Shown one piece after another: positions 1-9,453 of a stretch of DNA of 64,000 nucleotides (within the stretch, counting starts at the first letter, position 1; every line of letters starts with the position of its first letter). The notes beneath the pieces were generated by a model. It was not told where the DNA came from, made no database searches, and saw nothing but the letters and a program-made list of their open reading frames with translations. The position numbers were made by a program, and so were the translations under genes. The stretch is from Bacillota bacterium (GTDB lineage: Bacteria > Bacillota > Clostridia > Acetivibrionales > DSM-1351), in assembly GCA_023400235.1 (NCBI GenBank), contig JAEXFI010000045.1, forward strand, positions 434,001-498,000, in the 5' to 3' direction.

Positions 1-29
1 ATTAATATTATACGAATAAAGGAGTTTTT

Positions 30-539
30 ATGAGCGATTTTATTGAGCTTTCACCCGAAAAATTTAATGAGAGTCCCTTTAAGCTGGTCGGTCAGGATTG
101 GATGCTTGTGACAGCTGCCAAGGCAGGGGCTGTCAACACCATGACTGCCGCCTGGGGTGGTCTGGGGGTAATGTGGACCAAAAATGTGTCCTTCGTTGTC
201 ATTCGTCCACAGCGCTATACCAAAGAATTTATAGACGGCTCGGACTATTTTTCCCTTTCCTTCCTTGACGGCAGTTACAAAAAGCAGCTGAGCTACCTGG
301 GTACAGCTTCGGGTAGAGATGAGGACAAGATTTCAAAGTCTGAACTGACCGTGGCTTATGACAACGGGGTTCCATATTTTACGCAAGCCGGAAAGGTCAT
401 GATATGTAAAAAGCTTTATGCACAGCCCTATCAGCGGGAATTCTTCATAGCTACAGAGCTGGATTCCAAATTTTATCCTGACAGTGACCATCACACAATG
501 TACATTTCCGAGATTGTCAAGTTAATGGTAAAGGAATAA
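30..539 (+). CDS. flavin reductase family protein (flavoredoxin-like)
   Basis: A 169-residue cytosolic protein of the FMN-binding split-barrel flavin reductase family (DIM6/NTAB, flavoredoxin type). Members bind FMN and move electrons between NAD(P)H or ferredoxin and partner proteins. The family look is seen in the N-terminal VTAAK...NTMTAAWGG segment, where the flavin-contacting strand lies, followed by the FVVIRPQRYTKEFI stretch. The start is chosen from the AAAGGAG site 8 bases upstream. It stands alone on the plus strand and ends in a hairpin terminator. The physiological electron donor and acceptor cannot be told from sequence. Confidence 0.85.
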   Translation: MSDFIELSPEKFNESPFKLVGQDWMLVTAAKAGAVNTMTAAWGGLGVMWTKNVSFVVIRPQRYTKEFIDGSDYFSLSFLDGSYKKQLSYLGTASGRDEDKISKSELTVAYDNGVPYFTQAGKVMICKKLYAQPYQREFFIATELDSKFYPDSDHHTMYISEIVKLMVKE

Positions 540-584
540 TCTGACCTTTATTATCAATAAATACTACATATACAGCCGCACTTT

Positions 585-640
585 CAGCCTGGCTTTTCAC
601 CGCATGAAAAATGCAATGCGTTAAGCCGGGCTGCTTTATT
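585..640 (+). terminator. Rho-independent-like terminator of the flavin reductase gene
   Basis: An imperfect stem (CAGCCtGGCTT pairing with AAGCCgGGCTG) encloses a second CGCAT/ATGCG stem and is followed by CTTTATTT. It lies between convergent genes, so it may serve both strands. Confidence 0.55.
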
Positions 641-3209
641 TGTCGTGGGAGGATATAAGTCCAGACAAGAGCTTTTTCTCCACCTCACCCTTTGGCAATG
701 GCTTTGAGAACAAATAGCCCTGCATTTTGTCGCACTCATATTTTTTCAGATACTCCAACTGCTCTGTATGCTCCACACCCTCTGCAATTACTGACATCCC
801 CATTGACCTTCCCATCTTGATAATGTGCCTGGTTATAGTCTTATTTTCCACACCGATGGACACATTGTCTATGAAGCATTTGTCTATCTTCAAGGTTGTG
901 ATTGGAAGCTGTTTTAAGTAGCTCAGGGAGGAATAGCCCTTTCCGAAGTCATCCAGAGCAATACCTATGCCCTTTTCCCTCAGCTGCCTCAATTTCTCAT
1001 ATACTATATCAAAGGATTCAATCAGGAGTGTTTCGGTTATCTCAAGCTCCAGGAAATGAGGGTCAAGCTCAAAATACTCAATAATTTTCAGTATTTTGCT
1101 GTTGAAATCAGCCTGGAATATTTGAAGGGGTGATATATTCACCGACATTGTCATATTAGTCATGCCCTGTTTATGTAAATGACTTAAAAAATCGCAGGCT
1201 TGAATCAGTACCCATTCTCCCAGTTCAATTATCATATGGGTATCCTCGGCAACCTTTATAAATTTTACGGGAGAAACATAGCCCAACTCCGGATTATTCC
1301 ACCGAAGAAGTGCCTCAAGCCCAGTCACCCTGTTTGTAGCAAGGTCAAGCTGGGGCTGATAGAAAAGCTCGAATTCGTTGTTGTCCATTGCAGTATGCAG
1401 ATGTTTTTCAATCACCATTCTTTCGGTAAAATCCTTGTTCATGCTTGCATCATACAATATATACCTGCTTTTCCCGCTTTCCTTGGCCTTGTACATGGCA
1501 ATATCCGCAGATTTTATAAGATCCTCTATGGTGTTTCCGTGGTCCGGATACATGGCAATACCTATACTGAAACTGATATGAAAGCCAATATTGTTTATAA
1601 AGAATTTTTCCCTGAAGCTGTACATAATGTCTGCCGTGAGCTGTTCCGCCCCCTCCAGGCCCGTTTCCTCTGCAAATATTATGAACTCGTCTCCTCCAAG
1701 CCTGTAAAGCGTACTGTTTTCAAACAAATCCAGGGACAGCCTTTCACTTGCCCCCTTTATGAGAAGATCTCCGAACTCATGACCCATGGTATCATTTATA
1801 TACTTGAAATTATCCATATCAATAAATAGTAAAGCCGCTTTTTTTCCATTGCTGTTTATAAGTATCCTGTTGGCATCCTCAAACAGAGAACGCCTGTTGG
1901 GAAGTCCTGTCAGCATATCATGCATGGCCAGGTATGTATACTTCTCTTCACTTACAGAAAGGTTATGCTGTATTTCAGAAATCTCCCTCAATTGGTCCTT
2001 CAGCTCATTGTCAGTTGCAACCAGCTCTTCATAAGTCTGCGTCAGCTCCTCGTTACTGATATGCAGCTCCCTTCTTATCCTTCTGATTTTCCTGATATAC
2101 ATCAGCAGAATCATCAGGAAGAGTATCAGGACAAAGAATGCAGAAACAACTCCGCATACCAGCAGCTTGTAAGTATCGAAAAAAGAAAAGGGCTTGTTTA
2201 TGAGCAGTGCATCTTCCGGAAGCTTATTCAGTGGAATATTGAACCTTTTTACCTGAAAATAGTCAAATTCCTTCCGGGACGCCTCCCTGTATGATACGGG
2301 AATATCACTTGCCTTCTCACCCTTTAATATTCTTAAAGCCAGTTCGGCGGCATAGCTTCCGTAAAGCCTTCCGCTGAGCATATTGCCTCCGAAAGCGCCG
2401 TAGTTCAGTCCGAAGTCATACTGGTGATACATGGGAACGGTGCTGTATTGGCTTATTTCCCTGGCTGCACGGTTAAAATCTATAATGGTGCCTGCAGCAT
2501 CACTATAATATGTAGCAAAAAACAGCATGTCGGTATTTTCAAGCCTGCTTACCGTAGTCAGAAGATTTCCGAATTCCAGATTGTTCAGAGGAACAACCTC
2601 CAACCCCAAGTCCATCTGGCTTATCTTTTCAGTTATAAGCTTCCCCGTTGACAAGCCGCTTTCCGTTTTGTCATACACCAGATATACCTTTTTAATCTGC
2701 GGATTTATCTTCAAGGCAATGTTAATGGTTTCAACCGGGTCAATTTCCTCCACCACACCTGTAAAATTCATGTACCTGTTCTCAAGCTCCTGTACCTTGT
2801 CCTGGTTTACACCTGAAAACACTATGGGGGCTCCGGAAAAAAGATATCGCCTGTTCTCCAACGCAAAATTCAAAGCCGCATCATCTGTGGTAACAATAAG
2901 GTCTATTTTTTTATCGGAATATTTATATTGGAAGTAGTCGAAAAGTGAATCCAGATTGTCTTGGGAGGGATAGTTCTTCCAATCCATGTATTCCACATAG
3001 ATTGCGCAATTTTCAGCTGACTTGCCCAGGGTATCAATAATACCTGCATTCTGCTCGCTGGTCCATCGTATACCTTCGTTGTATGAATGAATTATAAGAA
3101 CATTTTTTTGCTTTTGGCTGTCTATGGCAGACACTGAATAAGCCATGGATATAATAACCAAAAATGTAAATACTGCCAGCAAAATCCTTTTAAAATTTTT
3201 CTGAATCAT
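636..3209 (-). CDS. membrane GGDEF-EAL protein with N-terminal ABC-substrate-binding-like sensor domain
   Basis: An 857-residue c-di-GMP turnover protein. A signal sequence or first TM (about residues 8-29) leads into an extracellular domain of the ABC substrate-binding (PF04392-like) type, about residues 35-330. A TM helix lies near 342-370, followed by a coiled coil to about 420. The GGDEF domain has an intact GGDEF motif near residue 505, and the EAL domain has EALLRW near 631 and DDFGKGYSS further on. Both catalytic signatures are intact, so it may make and degrade c-di-GMP. I see no RxxD inhibitory site just before GGDEF. The sensor probably binds a small ligand outside the cell. It is a single-gene unit with its own promoter. 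Confidence 0.9.
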   Translation of the reverse strand: MIQKNFKRILLAVFTFLVIISMAYSVSAIDSQKQKNVLIIHSYNEGIRWTSEQNAGIIDTLGKSAENCAIYVEYMDWKNYPSQDNLDSLFDYFQYKYSDKKIDLIVTTDDAALNFALENRRYLFSGAPIVFSGVNQDKVQELENRYMNFTGVVEEIDPVETINIALKINPQIKKVYLVYDKTESGLSTGKLITEKISQMDLGLEVVPLNNLEFGNLLTTVSRLENTDMLFFATYYSDAAGTIIDFNRAAREISQYSTVPMYHQYDFGLNYGAFGGNMLSGRLYGSYAAELALRILKGEKASDIPVSYREASRKEFDYFQVKRFNIPLNKLPEDALLINKPFSFFDTYKLLVCGVVSAFFVLILFLMILLMYIRKIRRIRRELHISNEELTQTYEELVATDNELKDQLREISEIQHNLSVSEEKYTYLAMHDMLTGLPNRRSLFEDANRILINSNGKKAALLFIDMDNFKYINDTMGHEFGDLLIKGASERLSLDLFENSTLYRLGGDEFIIFAEETGLEGAEQLTADIMYSFREKFFINNIGFHISFSIGIAMYPDHGNTIEDLIKSADIAMYKAKESGKSRYILYDASMNKDFTERMVIEKHLHTAMDNNEFELFYQPQLDLATNRVTGLEALLRWNNPELGYVSPVKFIKVAEDTHMIIELGEWVLIQACDFLSHLHKQGMTNMTMSVNISPLQIFQADFNSKILKIIEYFELDPHFLELEITETLLIESFDIVYEKLRQLREKGIGIALDDFGKGYSSLSYLKQLPITTLKIDKCFIDNVSIGVENKTITRHIIKMGRSMGMSVIAEGVEHTEQLEYLKKYECDKMQGYLFSKPLPKGEVEKKLLSGLISSHDK

Positions 3210-3293
3210 CCACCATATACCTCAATTAATAAAATTAATCACTATTAAACCAGTAAACAGTATTACATTCCCACTATTAGACTTCTTGCCAGC

Positions 3294-3323
3294 ATTATAC
3301 CATATTTTTTGCATTTTCAGCAA
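3294..3323 (-). promoter_or_regulatory. sigma-A-type promoter of the GGDEF-EAL gene
   Basis: On the minus strand TTGCTG (3318-3323) and TATAAT (3294-3299) are separated by 18 bases, about 85 bases upstream of the start codon. Confidence 0.55.
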
Positions 3324-3495
3324 TAATTGTCAGCAAAAAAGCCTTTTTAATTTATATTTACCCAGTCAGCCAGTTATAAATCACTAAATTTATTCCTGTT
3401 ATTATCAAAATTTAATGGCTTATTGGCCATTTTTATTTAAATTATAATTAATTTTGTAATCAAATAATAACTTTTAAGAGGAGGATAACGAAAAA

Positions 3496-4209
3496 ATGAC
3501 CAGGATAGCTATAATCAGTGCTATGGAAATTGAACTTGCTCCGCTAATTGAAATACTTACGCAGGACGGCTCATGGGTGTCGGAAAGCAATGAAAGCTTT
3601 GTAAATAAAGACTTGGCAGTGACCGTTTACTGCGGAGTGCTGGGTGTGGGAAAGGTAAACGCTGCATACCGGACGGCTGAAATAATACATATTTTCAACC
3701 CTGAGCTGATTATAAATGTAGGCTTTGCCGGTGGACTTAAGACCGGAGCTGCAGGTGGTGACATTGTTATAGGAAACGATTATAAACAGGTTGACTTTCG
3801 GGCATTTTCCCTGGGTAATGAGGCGGGGTTGGTTCCTCAGGCAAAGCCCTGTATAGTTCCGGAAAAATTCATTGAGCTTTTAAGACAAAAGAGCCAGGCC
3901 ATGAGTTTTAGCTGCCATGTGGGCCGTATAGCCACCGGTGATTTCTTTTTGAATGATACCCATACGAAAAACCGGATAATTGCTGACTTTTCACCAGTGG
4001 CATTTGATATGGAATCTGCTGCTATTGCCCATGTTTGTGCCGAAAAGGGCATACCCTTTGTAGCCGTAAGGACCTTATCCGATCTGGCTGATGACGATGC
4101 CCATAAGGCCGTTAAGGAATTGACAGGAAGAATAGAGCAAAGACCCGTTCAAATAGTGCTAAGTGTACTTGGAGAAGCGGAGGGCTGCTCAAAGTGGAAA
4201 ACCTCATAA
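3496..4209 (+). CDS. mtnN: 5'-methylthioadenosine/S-adenosylhomocysteine nucleosidase
   Basis: A 237-residue cytosolic nucleosidase that hydrolyses MTA and SAH to adenine plus the thioribose. Enzymes of this family also cleave 5'-deoxyadenosine, the by-product of radical-SAM chemistry. Family features are the N-terminal MTRIAIISAMEIEL, the glycine-rich NVGFAGGL segment, FDMESAAIAHVC with the substrate-binding Met-Glu pair, and RTLSDLADD with the catalytic Asp. The start follows a strong AGAGGAGG site. It is convergent with the neighbouring radical-SAM gene pair, which suggests but does not prove a link. The C-terminal ~25 residues are less typical than the rest. Confidence 0.9.
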   Translation: MTRIAIISAMEIELAPLIEILTQDGSWVSESNESFVNKDLAVTVYCGVLGVGKVNAAYRTAEIIHIFNPELIINVGFAGGLKTGAAGGDIVIGNDYKQVDFRAFSLGNEAGLVPQAKPCIVPEKFIELLRQKSQAMSFSCHVGRIATGDFFLNDTHTKNRIIADFSPVAFDMESAAIAHVCAEKGIPFVAVRTLSDLADDDAHKAVKELTGRIEQRPVQIVLSVLGEAEGCSKWKTS

Positions 4210-4222
4210 AGGTATCCTTTAC

Positions 4223-4267
4223 AGTGAGTGTCGCAAAATGGAATTGCTTTCATTTTATACACTCACT
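4223..4267. terminator. hairpin between convergent genes (first of three)
   Basis: AGTGAGTGT pairs with ACACTCACT, with AAAATG/CATTTT pairing inside. It lies just after the mtnN stop codon. Confidence 0.45.
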
Positions 4268-4281
4268 ATAGAAAAACTGCT

Positions 4282-4311
4282 TGTGGGCCAAACGCTAAGG
4301 CCCACAATTTT
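4282..4311 (+). terminator. Rho-independent terminator of mtnN
   Basis: An 8-bp perfect stem (TGTGGGCC/GGCCCACA) is followed by ATTTT. The next hairpin, at 4308-4341, has perfect 16-bp arms with a 2-base loop. Together they isolate mtnN from the opposing radical-SAM operon. Confidence 0.6.
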
Positions 4312-4341
4312 GCATCCATTTTTCCAAAAATGGATGCAAAA
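4308..4341. terminator. 16-bp perfect inverted repeat, probable bidirectional terminator
   Basis: Arms 4308-4323 and 4326-4341 are exact reverse complements and begin or end in TTTT/AAAA runs. It lies downstream of both mtnN and the last gene of radical-SAM unit B. Confidence 0.5.
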
Positions 4342-4418
4342 CCGCACTTTTCCCCTTCACCTCTGCATATTTATACGTTTTGCAACAGTCTCTGTAACTG
4401 AATACGCTGCTGTAATCT

Positions 4419-5621
4419 TTATATTGTTTTAAATATGGGCAGCAGTTCATTTTCTATCTTGTATATGTCCGCTACCAGAAAATCCGTGGATGGTGAACTG
4501 TCTGCCAGGTGCTGGAGGGTAATACCGTATTTGCTCAATATATCATAGGATTTCAGTGCCATATCCCAGTGCCAGTCATTTTCAGGTGTCCTGTGCCCTT
4601 CAAGGGCAGAACCGGGATTTGGGTTCCAGGCTCCTGTAAGGCAGGGTATTCCTCTGGAAGCAAAGTACTCCACCCCCTCAAGTGTGGATACCTTTGGCTC
4701 AAGCCCTGCAACTATACCCGTCCTGGCTCTTCCGAAGCCGAAAACCCTGCTTGCATATTCTATGGCATCTATCCAGTTCTGCCAGCCGCCGCATTCCAAT
4801 TCCTTTCCGGGACATACCGCCTTAAAGAGATTCCTGTCCCAGACCTCTATGTTTATGGCAATTGTCCTGTAGCCCGCTTCCTTGTACTTGTCTATAACGC
4901 TTAAATCCAGAGGTGCGCCTATAACCGCAGTACCGTTGAAATCAGCCAGTCCGGTGGCTTCCTGCACAGCCTCCGCCACATCAATATAGTAGTCCACCTC
5001 CCTCCTTTCAGGTATAAAGCCGCCTGTGACATTCAGGTGATTTGCAACCCCTTCATCAATTGCCGCCTTGTAGGTTTCCGCTATCTGCCTGGGATTCTTC
5101 CATTGGTGATGCTCATGCTCACCATAGGTATTCTTTGTGGCATTTACATTGCAGAAAAGGCAGTCCTGCCCCTTGTCCTTCAAGGAGCATTCATTGCTGT
5201 AGGTGATATGTACCGTACCGCTTTGGGTAAAGGTGCCCACATGGGACATCACTGTTCCGTCGGAGGTTCTTTTATCATAGTATTTCGGACGTTGGTGGAA
5301 GGTAATGGGGAATACCTCATTACCCTTATACGTAATAAAATATTTTCCGTTGTAGGTTTCAATTTTATATTTTGATTTTCTGTCCCACTTGAAACCAAGC
5401 CTGAAGCCGCCGGGAGTTGAATAGCCGCAGGGGAAATCCACACCCACATGAGTCTCGTGATCCCCCTCCGACTGGCTGTGTATCTGCTCCTGATAGGCGC
5501 CGCCCAGATCCAGGTCCTTGAATATGGAAAAATCAAAGCTTACACCATCATTGCCAATATTGTTCTTTAATTCCAGTTCCTTATATAAGCCTGCTTTTAA
5601 CTGTTCCTTTGATATAGTCAT
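4419..5621 (-). CDS. radical SAM protein with C-x8-C-x2-C motif (paralogue 1)
   Basis: A 400-residue putative radical-SAM enzyme, the last gene of unit B, 30 bases after its close paralogue. The likely cluster ligands are Cys145, Cys154 and Cys157, spaced C-x8-C-x2-C rather than the usual C-x3-C-x2-C. They are followed by TGGFIPERRE near residue 200, in the place of the SAM-contacting GGE-type motif. The ~130 residues before the cysteines are shared by all four paralogues in this window, including LDLGGxYQEQ and PGGF segments, and match no domain I know. A CPGK...CGG segment lies in the second half. Substrate unknown. The start follows AAAGGAGC. Confidence 0.8.
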   Translation of the reverse strand: MTISKEQLKAGLYKELELKNNIGNDGVSFDFSIFKDLDLGGAYQEQIHSQSEGDHETHVGVDFPCGYSTPGGFRLGFKWDRKSKYKIETYNGKYFITYKGNEVFPITFHQRPKYYDKRTSDGTVMSHVGTFTQSGTVHITYSNECSLKDKGQDCLFCNVNATKNTYGEHEHHQWKNPRQIAETYKAAIDEGVANHLNVTGGFIPERREVDYYIDVAEAVQEATGLADFNGTAVIGAPLDLSVIDKYKEAGYRTIAINIEVWDRNLFKAVCPGKELECGGWQNWIDAIEYASRVFGFGRARTGIVAGLEPKVSTLEGVEYFASRGIPCLTGAWNPNPGSALEGHRTPENDWHWDMALKSYDILSKYGITLQHLADSSPSTDFLVADIYKIENELLPIFKTI

Positions 5622-5651
5622 GAAAATGCTCCTTTCAAATTTATAGTGATA

Positions 5652-6881
5652 TTAAACTGCACTTAGGGCGGGAGACGTTTTGAAAACCGGCAGCAATTCC
5701 TCATCTATGGCAAAAAGGTCATGTATGAGAAAATTCGGACTTGGTGCCACATCAAAATAATCACTGTAGGTAAAGCCGTTGCGCTTGAAAATGTCATGGC
5801 ATTTATAGGCCATGTCAAGGTGCCATTGGGGCTCTGGTGTACGGTGCCCTTGAAGTGCGGAACCGGGATTTACCGTCCACGCTCCCGTAAGGGCCAGTAC
5901 TCCTATAGATGCAAAATATTCAACGCCCTGAAGGGTTGCAGGCTTGGGCTCAATCCCCGCCACAAAACCCGAACGCACCCGGCCTTTCCCAAAGACCTTC
6001 GCTGCATACTCTATGGCTTTTATCCAGTGCTCCCTGCCTCCGCACTGAGCTACCTTTCCGGGAAGGATTACTGGATAATAATTTTCATCCCACACTTCCA
6101 GATTCATGGCCAGCGTCCTGAAGCCCGCTTCCTTGTATTTGTCGATGACGCTTAAATCAAGGGGAGCCCCTATAACGGCAGTCCCGTTGAAATCCTGAAG
6201 ACCCGTTGCCTCCTGTACGGCCTCTGCCACATCGATATAGTAGTCAACCTCCCTTCTCTCCGGAATAAAGCCGCCTGTAAGATTCATGTGCTTTACCCCG
6301 TCAAGCTTAAAAGCCGCACTTACCGCCTCGGCAATCTGACGTGGATTTTTCCAGCCTATTCCCTCCTTTTCCGCATAGGTGCTTTTAGTGGCATTTATAT
6401 TGCAGAAAAGGCAGTCCTGACCCTTGTCCTTCAGTGCACATTCATTGCTGTAAGCTATGGAAACAGTGCTTCCATAAACAGTATCTCCCTGGGAAAAGCC
6501 TGCAATAGTGTTGAAAGGCGTGCCATCACTGGCCTTCAGCCCATAAAAGCCGGGGCGCTTGTCAAAGGTGACCGGGAAAATCTCCTTGTTATCCTTTGTC
6601 ACTACATACTGCCCGCCATCATAAACGAGCTCAAAATCAGACCTTCTGTCCCATTTGAAGCTTATCCTCAAGCCTCCGGGAGTAATAAAACCCGTTGGAA
6701 GGTCTATGTCCTCATGGGTTTCATGGTCCATCTCAAAGCACAGGTGGACCTGTTCCTGATATTCCCCGCCCAAATCCAGATGCTTAAATATATTGGGATC
6801 TGCATTTATACCTTCTACACTTATTTCATTTTTTATTGCCAGTTCCCTGTAGAGCTTTTGTTTTATTGCCTCGTTACCCAT
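5652..6881 (-). CDS. radical SAM protein with C-x8-C-x2-C motif (paralogue 2)
   Basis: A 409-residue paralogue of its neighbour, probably from tandem duplication. Cluster cysteines are Cys148, Cys157 and Cys160, then the same TGGFIPERRE and GAPLDLSVIDKYKEAG segments. It differs in having LPGK where paralogues 1, 3 and 4 have CPGK, so that cysteine is not essential for the family. I start it at the ATG after TGGAGGTAGAAAG. An upstream ATG 17 codons earlier lacks a comparable site. It is co-oriented with the MATE gene, 47 bases after that stop codon. Reaction and substrate are unknown. Confidence 0.8.
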   Translation of the reverse strand: MGNEAIKQKLYRELAIKNEISVEGINADPNIFKHLDLGGEYQEQVHLCFEMDHETHEDIDLPTGFITPGGLRISFKWDRRSDFELVYDGGQYVVTKDNKEIFPVTFDKRPGFYGLKASDGTPFNTIAGFSQGDTVYGSTVSIAYSNECALKDKGQDCLFCNINATKSTYAEKEGIGWKNPRQIAEAVSAAFKLDGVKHMNLTGGFIPERREVDYYIDVAEAVQEATGLQDFNGTAVIGAPLDLSVIDKYKEAGFRTLAMNLEVWDENYYPVILPGKVAQCGGREHWIKAIEYAAKVFGKGRVRSGFVAGIEPKPATLQGVEYFASIGVLALTGAWTVNPGSALQGHRTPEPQWHLDMAYKCHDIFKRNGFTYSDYFDVAPSPNFLIHDLFAIDEELLPVFKTSPALSAV

Positions 6882-6928
6882 CTTTCTACCTCCATTTTTA
6901 TATTTATAATTTTTAAGGTTGACTTTCC

Positions 6929-8314
6929 TCAAGCCTTCTGTGGTTCACTCACGAGATTTTTTGCCCAGGAATATCTTGTTATTCTCCAACGCACAAAAAA
7001 GCTTTTTATGACTATTTCCACCAGGGTAAGTCCGAAGGCCGCTTCGATTGACACCTTGAAGACCATGCCCGAAATGAAAAGCAGCGGAAGTGAAATGAAC
7101 CAAACGCCTATTGTATCCAGAATGAAACAGTAGAAGGTATCTCCGCCGCTGTTTAATATTCCCACAATACCAATATGGTTGTATGCATTAAAAACAATTG
7201 ATATACTGAGCAGTACAGCCATATGGTAAACCTGACTCTTCACCGTGCCGTCAACCTTGTACGCACCGATAATCAAGGGAGTGAGCAGAAGGAACACCGA
7301 ACTGCAAATGATGCCTATAAGCGGTGCTATCTTTTGGAGTCTTGCCGAATTCCTATAGGTTCCCTCCATATTCCCCGCTCCGATCTCCCTGCCGGTCAGG
7401 ACACTGGCTGCCGCTGCCGCCCCGGTCATAAAAACCGTGGAACATTTCTGTACTATTGACACAATGCTCACCGCCGCAACAACCGAAGTTCCCATTCTGC
7501 CGTAAATAGTGTTATACAGCATGGTTCCCATCCCATAGAGCCCCTGGTTGACAGTCACAGGATAAATGGTCTTGAAATACCGTTTCATAAAGCCTTTTTC
7601 TATTGCGAAATACTCCTTCAAGCTGCCTCTTAAAAACGGTATCCATCCAAAGGCAAGCACGGCCAGCAGGCAGAGTTCCAGTGCTCGGGCTATTGTTGTG
7701 GCAATGCCCGAACCCCTTACCCCCAGGGCAGGAAAGCCTGCCTTTCCATAAATCAAGGCATAATTAAGCAAAGTATTTATCACTATTGAGACAACAGAGG
7801 CAAGGAGAGAGAACTTTGACCGTTCTACACTTTTCAGCCAGGAGGCAAGTGTAAATATGGCAGTAGAAAACAGATAGTTAAGTGCCGAAGCCTTTAAATA
7901 CTCACTTCCTAAAACGATTACCTCCCCATCCACTGTAAACAGCCTCATTATAAACCCCGAAAATACCAGGCATGCCGTACAGAATACCACGGCGAGACCT
8001 TCACCCAGTATGAGATTGATACCAAACATTCTCCTGATACCCGCATAATCCTTTTTGCCCCAGTATTGGGCGGTAAATATGGCTGTTCCGTTGCACACGC
8101 CGAAAACCAGTAGGCAAAACATAAAGTAAAAATTATTGCAAAAGCTTACGGCGGCAATGGCAGCCTCCCCCAATTGGCCTACAAAAATTCCGTCTATAAG
8201 GTTCACGGAAGTGTCCAAAACCCTTATAAGCACCAGTGGAACAGCCAGTGCTGCAAATTCCTTATAAAAAGCTGTCCCCTGCCTTATACCGGAATCTAAT
8301 TTTGTCGTAATCAT
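6929..8314 (-). CDS. MATE-family multidrug/small-molecule exporter
   Basis: A 461-residue polytopic membrane protein with about 12 hydrophobic segments in two homologous halves, as in NorM/DinF-type MATE transporters that export cationic or aromatic compounds by Na+ or H+ antiport. Typical segments include LIDGIFVGQLGEAAIAAV near the N-terminus and ILNSGGDTFYCFILDTIGVWFISLPL in the second half (given here only to place the family). Its start codon overlaps the stop of the upstream binding-protein gene (ATGA), so the two are translationally coupled. In an import operon it may export a product or toxic by-product of the radical-SAM enzymes. Confidence 0.88.
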   Translation of the reverse strand: MITTKLDSGIRQGTAFYKEFAALAVPLVLIRVLDTSVNLIDGIFVGQLGEAAIAAVSFCNNFYFMFCLLVFGVCNGTAIFTAQYWGKKDYAGIRRMFGINLILGEGLAVVFCTACLVFSGFIMRLFTVDGEVIVLGSEYLKASALNYLFSTAIFTLASWLKSVERSKFSLLASVVSIVINTLLNYALIYGKAGFPALGVRGSGIATTIARALELCLLAVLAFGWIPFLRGSLKEYFAIEKGFMKRYFKTIYPVTVNQGLYGMGTMLYNTIYGRMGTSVVAAVSIVSIVQKCSTVFMTGAAAAASVLTGREIGAGNMEGTYRNSARLQKIAPLIGIICSSVFLLLTPLIIGAYKVDGTVKSQVYHMAVLLSISIVFNAYNHIGIVGILNSGGDTFYCFILDTIGVWFISLPLLFISGMVFKVSIEAAFGLTLVEIVIKSFFVRWRITRYSWAKNLVSEPQKA

Positions 8315-9393
8315 TTGCTGCCGGTTTCCTTCAGGGCATCGTTATAGAAAGAAGGATCATACCAGGCATCTATGTCCACTACCGAATCGGCAAGCTTGTT
8401 GTCTTTGAGAAATTGTGCCACGCTTTTAAGGTTGCTGATGACCTCCTTGTCCGCTTCAACCTGGGTGGAGTAATTTTTCAAATCCGGGTAAACAAGGTCT
8501 ATAACCTTTTCCGGAGTGCCGGCTTTTATCTGCAAGGCCCTCAGGTCTATAGGCTTGGCCTGGGCATATTCCCTTGCCCTCAGCAAGGCCTTAATGAAGG
8601 CTTTGACCACCTCAGGATTTTCTTTTGCATAGGACGTATTGAATATGGTTGCGGTGGAATTCAGCCACTCCCGGTGTCCTTCCGTACTGTCCAGCAGCTC
8701 TCCAAGGCCTTTTGAAACAAGTGTCTGAGACTGGGTGGCACTTACTACGATGGCATCTACGGTTTTTGCTGCCAGTGCGTTGACAGCATCCTTTGCAGTC
8801 ATGTTTACAAACTGTATGTCTTCGATTTTCAAGCCGTTGTCTTCCAGCATCAGGTAAAGCACTCTCTGCATATAGGCGCCGATTTGCGTTGCCACCTTTT
8901 TGCCCTTTAAATCCTTCAGGGACTTATAGCCTTTTCCCGGCTGGGCTACCACATATGTAGGGGCATCTGCAAGTCCTCCTGACACCATTACCGTATCTAT
9001 GCCGCTGGCCTTGGCCACCAGGGCTGGAACATCGCCAATGGCTCCGGCATCAAGGCTTTTACTGGCCAGGGCCGCATTGATTGCAGGTCCGGCTCCTGTA
9101 AAGGGTATAATTTCCACCTTTGCATTGACCTTTGCAAGCTCTTCTTCAAAATATCCCTGGTCCTTTGCTATGCCTACAAGCCCGGTAGCAACACCTGAGC
9201 CCTGATCCACAAAGCCGTATTTAAGTACATGTACCTCGCCCTTTTGAGAGGTTTCTGAAGCCGAGCTGCCTGCCGGTTTCGTATTTCCTCCGGCGGAAGT
9301 GCTGCCTGAGCTGCTTTCACTGTCTGTTCCGCAGCCCGCAAGAAGGCTGATGAATACAAGCATAATTGCCAATATTGATTTCATTTTTTTCAT
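8311..9393 (-). CDS. ABC transporter substrate-binding lipoprotein, SsuA/TauA/NrtA type
   Basis: A 360-residue lipoprotein that captures substrate for an importer of the nitrate/sulfonate/taurine class. The signal peptide ends in a lipobox with LLAGC near residue 21, then a Ser/Gly-rich linker to about residue 50. The periplasmic-binding fold contains GAGPAINAALASKSLDAGAIGDVPAL, a typical SsuA-like aliphatic-sulfonate segment. The permease gene lies just upstream, but no ATPase is present in this unit. It may use the ATPase of unit A or C. Family membership does not fix the ligand; sulfonates, nitrate, pyrimidines and others are possible. Confidence 0.9.
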   Translation of the reverse strand: MKKMKSILAIMLVFISLLAGCGTDSESSSGSTSAGGNTKPAGSSASETSQKGEVHVLKYGFVDQGSGVATGLVGIAKDQGYFEEELAKVNAKVEIIPFTGAGPAINAALASKSLDAGAIGDVPALVAKASGIDTVMVSGGLADAPTYVVAQPGKGYKSLKDLKGKKVATQIGAYMQRVLYLMLEDNGLKIEDIQFVNMTAKDAVNALAAKTVDAIVVSATQSQTLVSKGLGELLDSTEGHREWLNSTATIFNTSYAKENPEVVKAFIKALLRAREYAQAKPIDLRALQIKAGTPEKVIDLVYPDLKNYSTQVEADKEVISNLKSVAQFLKDNKLADSVVDIDAWYDPSFYNDALKETGSK

Positions 9394-9453
9394 AACTCTA
9401 CCTCATCTCGTTAATATATTTGTTTTAATCTGTGGTGCTGATTTGAAAATGCT

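Noticed and set aside
1200..1829. 209-codon plus-strand reading frame
   Set aside because: Antisense shadow of the GGDEF-EAL gene, with no ribosome binding site.
4163..4432. Plus-strand reading frame after mtnN
   Set aside because: It overlaps the mtnN end and three hairpins, with no protein family resemblance.
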